64,000 nt of DNA from Pseudonocardia sp. (GTDB taxonomy: Bacteria; Actinomycetota; Actinomycetes; Mycobacteriales; Pseudonocardiaceae). Both the position numbers and the translations under genes were made by a program. The first letter of the stretch is position 1. Every line of letters begins with the position of its first letter. The stretch spans positions 1 through 64,000 of the forward strand of contig JAJCYC010000032.1 in NCBI GenBank assembly GCA_029263115.1, given 5' to 3'. Shown one piece after another: positions 36,357 through 45,358 of this stretch. Under the pieces are notes generated by a model, which was not told the origin of the DNA, made no database searches, and saw only the letters and a program-made list of their open reading frames with translations.

Positions 36357-37835
36357 ATGGACGTCGACCAGCCCCACGGCCCCGGCCGAGACACGAGAGG
36401 AGTACGCCCGCCCGTGAACAGCAGAGCCAGTACCCGCAGGGTCAGCTTGTTGGATTCGGTCTTCCTGTACGGCGAGACCCCCAGCACGATGATGCACGTC
36501 GCCAGCCTGCTGCGGTTCGCCCCGACCTCGGACGCCCACGAGCGGCTGCGCCGCCTGACCGAGGACGTCCACCGGGAATCGGTGGTGTACAGCCCATGGA
36601 ACCGAAAGCTGCGACACCCGGCCGCGCTCACCACCCCGCTGCAAGGCTGGGCGGTGGACGAGGGCATCGACCTCGACTACCACCTGCGGCGCTCCGCCCT
36701 GCCCGGCCCCGGGGACGAACGCGAACTCGGGATCCTGGTGTCCCGGCTGCACAGCAACCCGCTCGACCTCAGCCGCCCGCCATGGGAGATGCATGTCATC
36801 GAGGGTCTGGAGGACGGCGGGTTCGCCGTCTACATCAAGGTCCACCACGCCCTCGTGGACGGCTACACCGGCACGAAGCTCATCGCGCGGGGACTGTCGA
36901 CCGACCCGGACGACCGCGCGACACCACCCATGTTCGCGGTCCCGCCCAGGACCCGCCGGCGACCGCCGACCGAACCCGGCAACCCCCTGACCAACGCGCT
37001 CGAGCAGCTCACAGGGGCGGCCCGAGGTGTGGGTGCCGGGGTAACCGCGGCCTATCAGCTGGGCTCGGCGCTGGGCAGACACGTCGTCCACCGGGGAGCG
37101 GGCGAGGCGCTGGTCGGTCCCGGTCAGGCACCGAACACGATCCTCAACCGCCGGATCGGCCGCAACCGCCGCTTCGCCACCCAGCAGTTCTCCCTACCCA
37201 CGATCAAGGGTGTGGGCAAGGCGCGCGGCGCGACGGTCAACGACGTCTGCCTGGCCGTCCTGGGCGGTGGGCTGCGGCGGTTCCTCGACGAGGCCGGCGA
37301 GCTGCCGGGGAAGCCGCTGATCGCGTTCGTCCCGGTCAACGTGCGACCGAAGGACGACCCCGGTGGCGGTAACTCGGTCGGCGCCATCCTCGCCACGATG
37401 GGCACCGACATCGACGACCCCGTGCAGCGGCTGCGCACCGTGACCGCCTCCACCCGCGCGGCCAAGGCACAGCTGGAGGGAATGTCGCAGGCCGCGATGG
37501 TCGCCTACGGCGCCGCGATCCTGTCACCGCTGGGGCTGCAGGCCGGCCTGGCCTACACGGGCCTGCCGTCCCCGCTGCCGCTGACCTTCAACGTCATCGT
37601 CTCGAACGTCCCGGGCCCGAAGCAGGACTGCTACTTCCGGGGCAGCCGCCTGCAGGCGATGCACCCGGTGTCGATCCCGATCCACGGCGCGGGACTGAAC
37701 GTGACGATGATGAGCTACGCCGACACGCTCAACTTCGGCTTCGTCGGCGACCGCGACGCGGTTCCGCACCTGCAACGTCTGGCCGTCTACACCGACGACG
37801 CCTTCACCGCACTCCGTACGGCCCTCGGGTTCTAG
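36357..37835 (+). CDS. wax ester synthase / diacylglycerol acyltransferase (WS/DGAT)
   Basis: The 492-residue enzyme transfers acyl groups from acyl-CoA to fatty alcohols or diacylglycerol. The catalytic motif HHALVDG (His163, His164, Asp168) and the C-terminal motifs FVPVNVR, NVIVSNVPGP and LNVTMMSYADTLNFGF are all present. GAGGAAGG six bases before the ATG supports this start; a GTG at 36414 is possible. It lies 12 bp after the P450 gene. Confidence 0.93.
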   Translation: MDVDQPHGPGRDTRGVRPPVNSRASTRRVSLLDSVFLYGETPSTMMHVASLLRFAPTSDAHERLRRLTEDVHRESVVYSPWNRKLRHPAALTTPLQGWAVDEGIDLDYHLRRSALPGPGDERELGILVSRLHSNPLDLSRPPWEMHVIEGLEDGGFAVYIKVHHALVDGYTGTKLIARGLSTDPDDRATPPMFAVPPRTRRRPPTEPGNPLTNALEQLTGAARGVGAGVTAAYQLGSALGRHVVHRGAGEALVGPGQAPNTILNRRIGRNRRFATQQFSLPTIKGVGKARGATVNDVCLAVLGGGLRRFLDEAGELPGKPLIAFVPVNVRPKDDPGGGNSVGAILATMGTDIDDPVQRLRTVTASTRAAKAQLEGMSQAAMVAYGAAILSPLGLQAGLAYTGLPSPLPLTFNVIVSNVPGPKQDCYFRGSRLQAMHPVSIPIHGAGLNVTMMSYADTLNFGFVGDRDAVPHLQRLAVYTDDAFTALRTALGF

Positions 37836-37841
37836 CCCGGG

Positions 37842-38531
37842 GATCACTTTTCCCGGGCGGTCGCGCTCGAGGCGGACGTCACCGACATGGCCGCTCTCGA
37901 GCGTGCCGCCCACGCGACCGCGGACGCCTTCGGCGGAATCGACCTCGTCGTGGCCAACGCCGGCATCGCGCCGCCATCGGGCACCATCCGGACGATCGAC
38001 CCGGCGGCGTTCGAGCGCACGATCGAGGTCAACCTCCTCCTCGGCCAGTGGCGCACCATCAGAGCGACCCTGCCCGACATCGTGGAGAGCCAGGGCCACA
38101 TCCTGGTCGTCGCCTCGATCTACGCGTTCATGAACGGGGCGCTCAACGCCTCCTACGCCGCGAGCAAGGCCGGCGTTGAGCAACTCGTCCGGGCCCTGCG
38201 GGTCGAACTCGCCCCCACCGGCGCCACGGCCGGGGTCGCCTACCTCGGCTTCATCCAGACCGACCTCGCCGCCGAAGTGTTCGCCCAGGACCAGGTCGCC
38301 CAGGCCCGCAACGCCCTACCGGCGTTCGTCACCCGACCCATCGGAGTGCCTGACGCCGGGAAAGCGCTGATCAACGGCCTGGAACGGCGAGCGGCGAGAG
38401 TGTGTGCGCCGGCTTGGGTGTCACCCATGCTGCACCTGCGCGGCACGCTGACGAACGCCATGGACGAGGTGCTCATCCGTAACCGCGCCCCGGCCGCGGC
38501 GATCACCCAGGCCGAACAGAACCGCCGATGA
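37842..38531 (+). pseudogene. short-chain dehydrogenase/reductase, 5'-truncated
   Basis: The frame enters seven bases after the WS/DGAT stop, directly at the SDR segment VALEADVTDM, so the N-terminal 55 or so residues with the TGxxxGIG dinucleotide motif are missing. The rest is well kept: VVANAG, the catalytic YAASK with the preceding Ser in VVASIYAF, and the substrate loop up to AEQNRR. Without the NAD(P) motif it should be inactive. The sharp edge suggests a deletion that joined WS/DGAT to the middle of this gene. Confidence 0.8.
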
Positions 38532-38587
38532 ACCCGACCGGACCAGGAGGCCGCACGTGACCACGAATCGGCAGGAACGACTCGATC

Positions 38588-39031
38588 ATGGTGATGGACA
38601 AGGTCCTGGACTCCCACCCAGCCGGCGACCACACGCTGCATGTCGGCCGGGTCGACGAGCTGTGGTCCTGCCACGGTGATCCGCTGGTGTTCTTCACCGG
38701 CACCTTCCGCGCCCTGGAGATCGTGCGGGAGGACGCCCCATGGGGGGTTCTAGAGACGCCCGGTTGCCCGGTGGCGCGCGACTTCGACCCGTTCGACGGG
38801 ACGCCGCAGCAGTTCTTCGCCAGGTCGCGTCGGGAGACCCCGGTCTTCTGGCACGACGACATCCGCACCTACATGCCCACGAAATACGACGACTGCCGCC
38901 TGCTGCTCGGCGACCGCAGCGCCACCCGCGTGGCCCGGATGGCCACCGAGGTCGGCGTACCCCCGCTCGGCCCGTCGTCGGCAGATGAGCGGAACAGTCA
39001 GGTTCGGGGACCTGGCAGGCTGAGCACATGA
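38588..39031 (+). pseudogene. chimeric remnant: flavin-reductase tail joined to P450 N-terminus
   Basis: The 147-codon frame starts with HPAGDHTLHVGRVDELWSCHGDPLVFF, the C-terminal end of a flavin reductase domain. From about residue 58 it changes to CPVARDFDPFDGTPQQFFARSRRETPVFW and YMPTKYDDCRLLL, the beginning of a P450 up to helix B. Neither unit is complete. The frame ends overlapping the next gene (ATGA). I read it as a deletion scar, probably not a functional fusion. Confidence 0.7.
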
Positions 39032-40131
39032 CTACCTTGTCCCCCGGGCCGCATCCGGTGATCCTGGGCGGCCGGGCCCTGCCGCTGGTCAGCCCCGCCC
39101 GGGTCTACCTGTGCGGGATCACCCCGTACGACGTCACCCACCTCGGTCACGCCGCCACCTTCGTCTGGGCCGATGCGGCCACCTCGATCATGGGGCTGGC
39201 CGGCGCCGAGGCGGTGGTGTGCCGCAACGTCACCGACATCGACGACGTGCTCACCCGGGCCGCCGCCGAGCGCGGCCGCGCCTATGACGAGTTCGCGGCC
39301 ACCCAGGAGTACCTCTTCGAGCGGGACATGGCCGCTCTTCGGGTACGGCGCCCCACACACAACCCCCGCGCGCGCCACTTCGTCGACCACGTGATCCAGC
39401 TGGCAGCGGCGCTCCTGGAGACCGGTCACGGCTACCAGCGGGACGGCCAGGTCTACTTCCGCGGCTTCCCGGCAATCCCGGGCGGCGCTCCCGCGCTGGA
39501 CCAGGAGCACGGCGAACTCACCGAGGGCCCCGAACGCGCGGAGCCCTACGACGTGGCGGTGTGGCGTGCCTCCGGCCCGGACGACCCCGGGTGGCCCAGC
39601 CCGTGGGGCCGGGGACGGCCCGGCTGGCACGCGGAATGCGCCGCGATCGCGATGAGCGTGCTCGGTTCGACGGTCGACCTCGTCGTCGGCGGCGCCGATC
39701 TGACCTTTCCGCACCACGTCTACCAGGCCGCCCTGGTCGAGGCGGCAACCGGTGCGCGCCCGTTCTCCCGAGCCCAGCTCTCGATCGGCACCGTCGAGAT
39801 CGGCGGGCAGAAGATGGCCAAGTCGACCGGCAACCTCGTCCTGGTCAGCGACCTGCTCAAGGAGCACTCCCCGGCGGCGGTACGCCTGCTGCTGCTCGAC
39901 CGGGACTGGCGGCAGGCCTGGTCCTACCGACCCGAGGACCTGCGCACCGCCGCGCAGAGACTGGAACGGCTCTACTCCGCGGGCGGACGCCACACCGACC
40001 CACCAGCCGCGACGGACGCCGTGCGATCGGCACTCCTGACCGAGCTCGACGTCCCGGCGGCACTGGACATCGCCGAGGAGGCCGGCGGCGAGGCCGCGCG
40101 CCTGGTCATGCACACGCTGGCGCTGAGGTAG
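39028..40131 (+). CDS. MshC / cysteinyl-tRNA synthetase-like ligase
   Basis: The 367-residue protein has the class I synthetase core: YLCGITPYDVTHLGHAATF (HIGH motif as HLGH, residues 38-41, with Cys29 as zinc ligand), GWHAECAAIAM, GGADLTFPHH and the KMSKS motif as KMAKS in GGQKMAKSTGN. The CGITPYD start is closer to MshC, which joins cysteine to GlcN-Ins in mycothiol synthesis, than to CysRS. At 367 residues it is shorter than MshC (about 410) and lacks the tRNA-binding end. It may be a second, specialised ligase copy; its neighbours are catabolic genes. Confidence 0.78.
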   Translation: MTTLSPGPHPVILGGRALPLVSPARVYLCGITPYDVTHLGHAATFVWADAATSIMGLAGAEAVVCRNVTDIDDVLTRAAAERGRAYDEFAATQEYLFERDMAALRVRRPTHNPRARHFVDHVIQLAAALLETGHGYQRDGQVYFRGFPAIPGGAPALDQEHGELTEGPERAEPYDVAVWRASGPDDPGWPSPWGRGRPGWHAECAAIAMSVLGSTVDLVVGGADLTFPHHVYQAALVEAATGARPFSRAQLSIGTVEIGGQKMAKSTGNLVLVSDLLKEHSPAAVRLLLLDRDWRQAWSYRPEDLRTAAQRLERLYSAGGRHTDPPAATDAVRSALLTELDVPAALDIAEEAGGEAARLVMHTLALR

Positions 40132-40162
40132 CGGTCAGCAGAAAGGCCAGCACAAGTTCGTG

Positions 40163-40208
40163 GGCGTCTGCCAGCCGAGGGGCTGGCGGGACGGGCGAGG
40201 CAGACGCC
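40163..40208 (+). terminator. two-tier hairpin after the MshC-like gene
   Basis: An inner stem GCCAGCC / GGCTGGC with loop GAGG (40170-40187) is nested in an outer stem GGCGTCTG / CAGACGCC (40163-40170, 40201-40208). There is no T-run. It lies 32 bp after the stop codon and before the IclR control region. Confidence 0.5.
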
Positions 40209-40223
40209 GCCGCGGCCTGTTCT

Positions 40224-40254
40224 GACCCGAATCAACTACTCGCGGATTCGGGTC
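40224..40254. promoter_or_regulatory. 10-bp inverted repeat GACCCGAATC / GATTCGGGTC (IclR operator candidate)
   Basis: Perfect arms are spaced by 11 bases, 58 bp upstream of the iclR start. A possible -10 box GATAAT is at 40274-40279. Placement suits autoregulation by the IclR protein. Confidence 0.6.
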
Positions 40255-40311
40255 TGAGGCCCGTCCGGCTTCGATAATGTGACGGGCCGCCGTCGGTGAG
40301 GGAGGTGCGGG

Positions 40312-41142
40312 ATGCTCCAGACCGTTCAGAAGATCGGACCCGTGCTGGATCTGTTCACCGTGGAACGCCCGGAGTGGGGCGTCTCGGAGGTCGCCGAAGC
40401 CGTCGGCATGCCCCGCTCCAGCGCCCACGCGCTGCTGTCCAGCCTGGCCGAGACGGGACTGTTGCAGTGCCGGGCCCGCGGCCGCTACCGGGTCGGCTGG
40501 CGGGTGGTCGAGCTCGGCGAGACGCTGCGCGGCTCCGCGAACGTGCGGACCATCGCCTACCCGGTGCTCGAGCAGCTCGTCGACGAGTACGGCGAGACGT
40601 CACACCTGGCCATCATGGAACGCTCCCGGGTGCTCTACATCGACAAGATCATCGGAACGCACATGGTGACCGTGGTCGGGGCGCGGATCGGGGCGCAGCT
40701 GGAGCCGCACTGCAGCGCGGTCGGCAAGGTCCTCCTCGCCTACCGGCACGCCGACGAGGTGCGGCGCATCCTGGGCGACCGACCACTGCGGCGGTTCACC
40801 GGAACCACGATCACCGACGTGGACGCGCTGCTCGCCGAGCTGGTGGAGGTGCGCCAGGCCGGGGTCGGCTACGACGCCGGCGAGGCGATCTCCGAGGTGC
40901 ACTGCGTCGCCGCGCCGGTCCGCGACGAGATGGGCGTCGTCATCGCCGCGGTCAGCATGACCGTTCCGGTCAACCGGTTCGCCAGGTCCCGCGCGGAGTT
41001 CAGCCAGGCCGTACGCACGGCGGCCACGGAGATCTCGACCCGGCTCGCGGCCGCCGGCGACCTGCCGCCCCCGCCGCCCCTGGACGACCCGACAAACGGG
41101 AGCGCCCGACCGACGGGGCTGGCCGCCACCCGTGCTCGCTGA
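40312..41142 (+). CDS. IclR-family transcriptional regulator
   Basis: The 276-residue protein has an N-terminal winged helix (VSEVAEAVGMPRSSAHALLSSLAETGLLQC, about residues 22-51) and a C-terminal GAF-like ligand domain (HCSAVGKVLLAY, VGYDAGEAISEVHCVAAPV). IclR proteins often control aromatic degradation. The following genes, a ferredoxin and a catechol 2,3-dioxygenase, are likely targets. There are 131 bp of mostly featureless sequence between iclR and the ferredoxin gene. Confidence 0.92.
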   Translation: MLQTVQKIGPVLDLFTVERPEWGVSEVAEAVGMPRSSAHALLSSLAETGLLQCRARGRYRVGWRVVELGETLRGSANVRTIAYPVLEQLVDEYGETSHLAIMERSRVLYIDKIIGTHMVTVVGARIGAQLEPHCSAVGKVLLAYRHADEVRRILGDRPLRRFTGTTITDVDALLAELVEVRQAGVGYDAGEAISEVHCVAAPVRDEMGVVIAAVSMTVPVNRFARSRAEFSQAVRTAATEISTRLAAAGDLPPPPPLDDPTNGSARPTGLAATRAR

Positions 41143-41273
41143 GCGCATTCGGCCAATCCGAATGCTCGCCGTGTGGCGGTACGCACCATCCGGCCACCAC
41201 GAAGAACCGCCCCGATCCTCCCGGCCACGTGGTGAGCTGGCACCGAGCGACGACGCGGAAGGGAGACCGACCG

Positions 41274-41600
41274 GTGACCAGCCACCGTGTCATCGTGGAC
41301 GTCCCCGGCCGCGAGCCCGGGCACATCTCCTGCCCGCGCGGAACCAGCGTACTGCGCGCCATGGTGGCCGCCGGGCTGCGCCACCTCCCGGTGGGTTGCC
41401 GCTCCGGCGGGTGCGGCGTCTGCCGGATCCGGGTCGAGCACGGCGAGTACACCCTCGGCCGGATGAGCGCCACCCAGGTCGACGACACCGCCGCGGCCCA
41501 GGGCGTCGCGCTGGCCTGTCAGCTGTTCCCGACCAGCGATCTACGCATCACACCCCTGCGTCCCACCGAAGCGACCACCCCACCAGAGGAGAATCCGTGA
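41274..41600 (+). CDS. plant-type 2Fe-2S ferredoxin, XylT-like
   Basis: The 108-residue protein starts at a GTG with GGAAGGGAG upstream. The cluster ligands are Cys42, Cys47, Cys50 and Cys82 (GCRSGGCGVC ... ACQ). Its stop overlaps the catechol 2,3-dioxygenase start, as in xylTE pairs, where XylT re-reduces the active-site iron of XylE after oxidation by substrate analogues. That role is inferred from the pairing. Confidence 0.92.
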   Translation: MTSHRVIVDVPGREPGHISCPRGTSVLRAMVAAGLRHLPVGCRSGGCGVCRIRVEHGEYTLGRMSATQVDDTAAAQGVALACQLFPTSDLRITPLRPTEATTPPEENP

Positions 41601-42529
41601 CCATCAGCGGCGTCATGCGAACCGGCGAAGTCTGCATCCGGGTGATGGACCTCGACGCCGCCCGCGAGCACTACGGCGAGCGGGTCGGGTTGATCGAGAC
41701 GCTTCGCGACGAGGACGGCACCACCTACTACAAGGCGTGGGACGAGCACGACCTCTACAGCCTGGTGATCCGCCCCGCCGACCACCCGGGCATCGAGCAC
41801 GTCGCGTTCAAGGCCGTCGACGACGCCACGCTCACCGAGGTCGCCGCGAAGCTCGACGCGCTGGGGTTCCCGACCACCGAGCTGCCGGCCGAGACCATGC
41901 CCCGCAGCGGTCGCCGCTTCCGGTTCACCCTGGCCACCGGCCACGAGGCGCACCTCTACGCCGAGAAGGAACAGTGCGGCAACGGCATGCCGCTGCGCAA
42001 CCCGGGCACGATTCCCCCACCCGGGACCGTCCGCGGCATGCGGGTCGTCCGGCTGGACCACTGCCTGCTCGGCGGCGGCGACATCGACGGCAACATCCCG
42101 GTCTTCAAGGACGCCTTCGGTTGGAGCCTCAGCGAGAAGCTGATCGACCACGAGACCGAGATGACCCTGGCGATGTTCTGGACCGGGTCGAACACGCCGC
42201 ACGACATCGCGTTCGTCCGCCAGCCCGACGACAACCGTTTCCACCACGCGTCGTTCCTGCTGGAGTCGGTCAACGACGTCTACCATGCCGCCGATCTGAT
42301 GGGTTACTACGACATCCCCGTCGACGTCGGCCCGACCCGGCACGGCATCACCCGCGGCGCGACCATCTACTTCTTCGACCCCTCGGGCAACCGCAACGAG
42401 GTCTTCACCGACGGCTACTTGCACTACCCCGACACCCCGACCCTGGTGTGGGACACCAGCAAGCTCGGCCAGGCCACGTTCTCCCAGGACAACACGCCCC
42501 GGCAGAGCTTCCTCGAGGTCCTCACCTAG
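41597..42529 (+). CDS. xylE: catechol 2,3-dioxygenase (extradiol ring cleavage)
   Basis: The 310-residue enzyme has two VOC-type halves. Fe(II) ligands in the second are His155 (RLDHCLLGG), His216 or His217 (FHHASF) and Glu268 (NRNEVFTDGY), matching XylE. It opens the catechol ring next to the hydroxyls to give 2-hydroxymuconic semialdehyde. It is coupled to the ferredoxin by a 4-bp overlap (GTGA), with AGAGGAG ahead of the start. No downstream hydrolase or dehydrogenase of the meta pathway is in this window. Confidence 0.94.
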   Translation: MTISGVMRTGEVCIRVMDLDAAREHYGERVGLIETLRDEDGTTYYKAWDEHDLYSLVIRPADHPGIEHVAFKAVDDATLTEVAAKLDALGFPTTELPAETMPRSGRRFRFTLATGHEAHLYAEKEQCGNGMPLRNPGTIPPPGTVRGMRVVRLDHCLLGGGDIDGNIPVFKDAFGWSLSEKLIDHETEMTLAMFWTGSNTPHDIAFVRQPDDNRFHHASFLLESVNDVYHAADLMGYYDIPVDVGPTRHGITRGATIYFFDPSGNRNEVFTDGYLHYPDTPTLVWDTSKLGQATFSQDNTPRQSFLEVLT

Positions 42530-42533
42530 ACCT

Positions 42534-43526
42534 GTGTCCGTACCGTCGGCCGTCGTCTCGCGGGACCTCGACGAGGCCCGCGAGATCGGCGGGTCGGTGT
42601 ACTTCCCGCACCGGCTCACCTGCACCGGCGACAGCTCGGCCTTCGCCATGCAACTCCAGAGCCTGACCGTCGGACCGCTGATGGTGGGCGTGCTCAGCTA
42701 CGACGTCGAGGTACACATCGAGACGACGCGCGAGCTGGACACCGCCTACGAGATCAACGTGCCGCTGGCCGGCGACCTGGACTGCTGGGTGGGCGGCCAC
42801 CACACGGTCGGCAGCCCGAGCCGGGCCGTGGTGAACGGTCCGCACCGCACGTCGACGCTGCACGGCTTCGGCCGTGGCCGGCCGCTGTTCGGGCTGAAGG
42901 TGCAACGGGCCGCGCTGGAGACCCAGTACCGGGCGCTGCACGGATATCCGGCCCGCGGTCCGGTCGACCTGCGGCCGACGATCGAGCTGGACCGGGATCG
43001 GGGACGGCAGTGGTGGGCCCTGGCCCGGACGTTGCTGGACGCCGTCGAGCAGCCCGACGGGCTGTTGAGCACACCGATGGTGGCCCGGCCGCTGGTGGAC
43101 AGCATCCTGCGCGGGCTGCTGGTGGTCGCCGGTGACAGCGCCGAAGCCGGGCCCGAGGCGGCCTGCCCGGCCACCCTCCGCACCGCCATCGAGTTCCTCC
43201 GGGCGCACGCATCCGAGCCGCTGACGGTGTCGGACATCGCCACCGCCGGCGGGTGCTGCGTGCGCGCGTTGCAGGACGGGTTCCGACGCCACCTCAGTAC
43301 GACACCGATGGCCTACCTGCACCAGGTGCGCCTGGCAGGGGCGTACGCCGACCTGCTGAACGCCGATCCCCACCGCGAGACGGTGAACGACGTCTGTTGG
43401 CGGTGGGGATTCACCCACGCCGGCCGATTCGCCTCGACCTACCGCCGCCGCTACGGCACCCGCCCCTCACACACCCTCCGCACCCACCCCCCGACCCAAG
43501 CCGAGCCCAAGCCGAGCCCGGGGTGA
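42534..43526 (+). CDS. AraC/XylS-family regulator
   Basis: The 330-residue protein has an N-terminal AraC-binding-like sensor domain and a C-terminal double helix-turn-helix (TVSDIATAGGCCVRALQDGFRRHLSTTPMAYLHQVRLAGAYADLL, then VNDVCWRWGFTHAGRFASTYRRRYGTRPS). It starts four bases after the dioxygenase stop, so it is the last gene of the ferredoxin-dioxygenase operon, and probably activates it or the following P450 in response to an aromatic compound. A strong hairpin overlaps its stop codon. Confidence 0.92.
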   Translation: MSVPSAVVSRDLDEAREIGGSVYFPHRLTCTGDSSAFAMQLQSLTVGPLMVGVLSYDVEVHIETTRELDTAYEINVPLAGDLDCWVGGHHTVGSPSRAVVNGPHRTSTLHGFGRGRPLFGLKVQRAALETQYRALHGYPARGPVDLRPTIELDRDRGRQWWALARTLLDAVEQPDGLLSTPMVARPLVDSILRGLLVVAGDSAEAGPEAACPATLRTAIEFLRAHASEPLTVSDIATAGGCCVRALQDGFRRHLSTTPMAYLHQVRLAGAYADLLNADPHRETVNDVCWRWGFTHAGRFASTYRRRYGTRPSHTLRTHPPTQAEPKPSPG

Positions 43527-43547
43527 ATGAGCGGGCTCATTCACCCC
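43520..43547 (+). terminator. perfect 13-bp-arm hairpin at the end of the araC gene
   Basis: Arms GGGGTGAATGAGC and GCTCATTCACCCC with a 2-base centre form the strongest simple hairpin of this region, and the araC stop codon lies in the left arm. There is no T-run. Downstream (43561-43603) a further inverted pair CGCACGTC / GACGTGCG encloses CAATG and CATTG elements in front of the P450 gene and may be an operator. Confidence 0.6.
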
Positions 43548-43647
43548 CAAGTCGGGCCACGCACGTCCAATGCGCCCGCTCATTGCCCATGAGATGACGT
43601 GCGCGATGTGGATATCACGTGGGTTCGGCGGGTTTTAGCGTTGGGGG

Positions 43648-44949
43648 ATGACCACTGCGGAGCGTCCGGTTGGCGAGATCGGGGAGAACGGTTCCATCTG
43701 CGACATCTGGGACCCGCTGAACCCGCACACCATGTACGACTTCTACACCCGCGCCCGCGCCGAGCAGCCGGTGTTCCACAACCCGCGCCTGGGGTTCTGG
43801 GTGGTAACCCGCTACGCCGACATCGACGAGATCGAGAACCTCACCGGCGGCGACACCGTCTCCGCGAACGGCGCCCTGAACCTGATCAGGCCGCCGTGCC
43901 CGGCGGCGCTGGAGGTCATCGTCGAGGCCGGGATCAAGGTCGACAACAGCATCGTCGACGAGGACCCGCCCGACCACGCCCCGAAACGCAACGCGCTGCG
44001 TGAGCGGCTGCACGGCAAGATCGTGCAGACCTACGAGCCGCAGATCCGCGAGCTGGTCACCCGCAAGCTGGACGGGATCGTCGCTCGCGGCGAAGCCGAC
44101 CTGGTCCGCGACTACGTCCACGAGATCCCGGCCTGGGTCATCTTCCAGCTGATGGGCGTACCCGAGGCGGACATGGAGATGGTCCGCGAGTACGCCAAGG
44201 GCAACGGGAAGTTCGGCTTCGGCATCCCCACCGACGCCGAGCAGGTCGAGGACGCCCAGGGCATCGCCAAGTACTGGGAGTACGCCAAACGCCACGTCGA
44301 CGCCCGCCTGGACGACCCGGGCGAGGGCATCATGAGCCACTACATCCAGCGGCTGCGCGAGTTCGAGGACGGACGGCTGTTCTCCGTGCAGGACTGCTAC
44401 ACGGTCATGCTGCAACTGCTGTTCGCCGGCCACGAGACCACCACGAACTCGGCCGGCAACGCCTTCCGCGCGCTGCTGGAGCACCGCGACCAGTGGGACG
44501 CGGTCTGCGCCGACCCGTCGCTGATCCCGGCGGCCGTCGACGAGTGCCTGCGCTTCGCCACCCCTGTCCCGCATTGGCGGCGTACGACCCTGAAGCCGCT
44601 GACCGTCGGCGATGTGGTCATTCCCGCCGGCGAGACCGTGATGATCGCGCTGGCCTCCGGCAACCACGACGAGCACGTCTTCCCGCACGGCGACCAGCTC
44701 GACATCCACCGGGCGAACGCCCGCAAGCACCTGGCGTTCGGCCGCGGCCGGCACCGCTGCCTCGGCGAACAGCTCGCACTCCTGGAGCTCAAGGTCATCC
44801 TCGAGGAGCTGACCCGGAGACTCCCGCACGTACAGCTGGTCCCCGACCAGGAGTGGATCTACAACCCCAACGTCTCCCACCGGGGCGTCGAGCACGTCCT
44901 GGTCACCTGGGACCCCTCGACGAACCCGGACCCGGCGGACCGGCCCTGA
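43648..44949 (+). CDS. cytochrome P450
   Basis: The 433-residue enzyme has I-helix FAGHETTTNS, ExxR in DECLRF and haem loop FGRGRHRCLGEQLA with Cys371. It is one of two complete P450 genes in the window and is not closely similar to the first. Its place after an aromatic ring-cleavage operon suggests that it might make a catechol precursor, for example by hydroxylation or O-demethylation. That is inference only; no reductase gene is adjacent. Confidence 0.92.
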   Translation: MTTAERPVGEIGENGSICDIWDPLNPHTMYDFYTRARAEQPVFHNPRLGFWVVTRYADIDEIENLTGGDTVSANGALNLIRPPCPAALEVIVEAGIKVDNSIVDEDPPDHAPKRNALRERLHGKIVQTYEPQIRELVTRKLDGIVARGEADLVRDYVHEIPAWVIFQLMGVPEADMEMVREYAKGNGKFGFGIPTDAEQVEDAQGIAKYWEYAKRHVDARLDDPGEGIMSHYIQRLREFEDGRLFSVQDCYTVMLQLLFAGHETTTNSAGNAFRALLEHRDQWDAVCADPSLIPAAVDECLRFATPVPHWRRTTLKPLTVGDVVIPAGETVMIALASGNHDEHVFPHGDQLDIHRANARKHLAFGRGRHRCLGEQLALLELKVILEELTRRLPHVQLVPDQEWIYNPNVSHRGVEHVLVTWDPSTNPDPADRP

Positions 44950-45358
44950 GCACCATTGGCGGCACGAGAGATTCGTTCGCCCAAGCACAACCGGAGTCGG
45001 AGCGATCTCTTTCGTCTCACGGGGATCGACGAGTTGCTATTTCACCGATGCCTTCGCTGGTCAAGCTGGTGGACACGCCAGAAATCGACCCTGACCCCCG
45101 CCTTGACAATCCCCAGTGCTGCTCGGCGGCGGTGAACACACCCCGGATCGCGAAGTGGATCCTGCGGATGTTGCTCCGGACAACGGCTTGCACCGGCAGG
45201 GAGGGCGCACCTCTTCCACACACCCGGCTTCCGCGCACTCGTGAACCTCGTCGGCCCATAGCCCAGACTGGATAATCACCCGGACATCCAGACGGGGACC
45301 GGGACGACGGGTCAGTCCGCGGATCCAGGTTTAGGGCGGACCCGGTCCGGCGGCGGAG
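44950..45358. other. 409-bp gap without a recognised gene
   Basis: Frames on both strands are open over 200-240 bp here, but none shows a known motif or ribosome-binding site. Base composition is somewhat less GC-rich near 44970-45050 than the flanks, and this may be the scar of an insertion between the catabolic and the target-protection regions. No tRNA or terminator stands out. Confidence 0.4.

Noticed and set aside
38588-39031. A genuine flavin-reductase/P450 fusion enzyme
   Set aside because: Neither domain has its catalytic core: the flavin-binding part and the P450 haem loop are both missing.
39028-40131. Housekeeping cysteinyl-tRNA synthetase
   Set aside because: Too short (367 residues), lacks the anticodon-binding end, and the CGITPYD start is of the MshC type.
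45017-45259. A possible small gene on the minus strand (80 codons)
   Set aside because: No ribosome-binding site, no recognisable motif, Arg/Ser-rich; treated as gap sequence.
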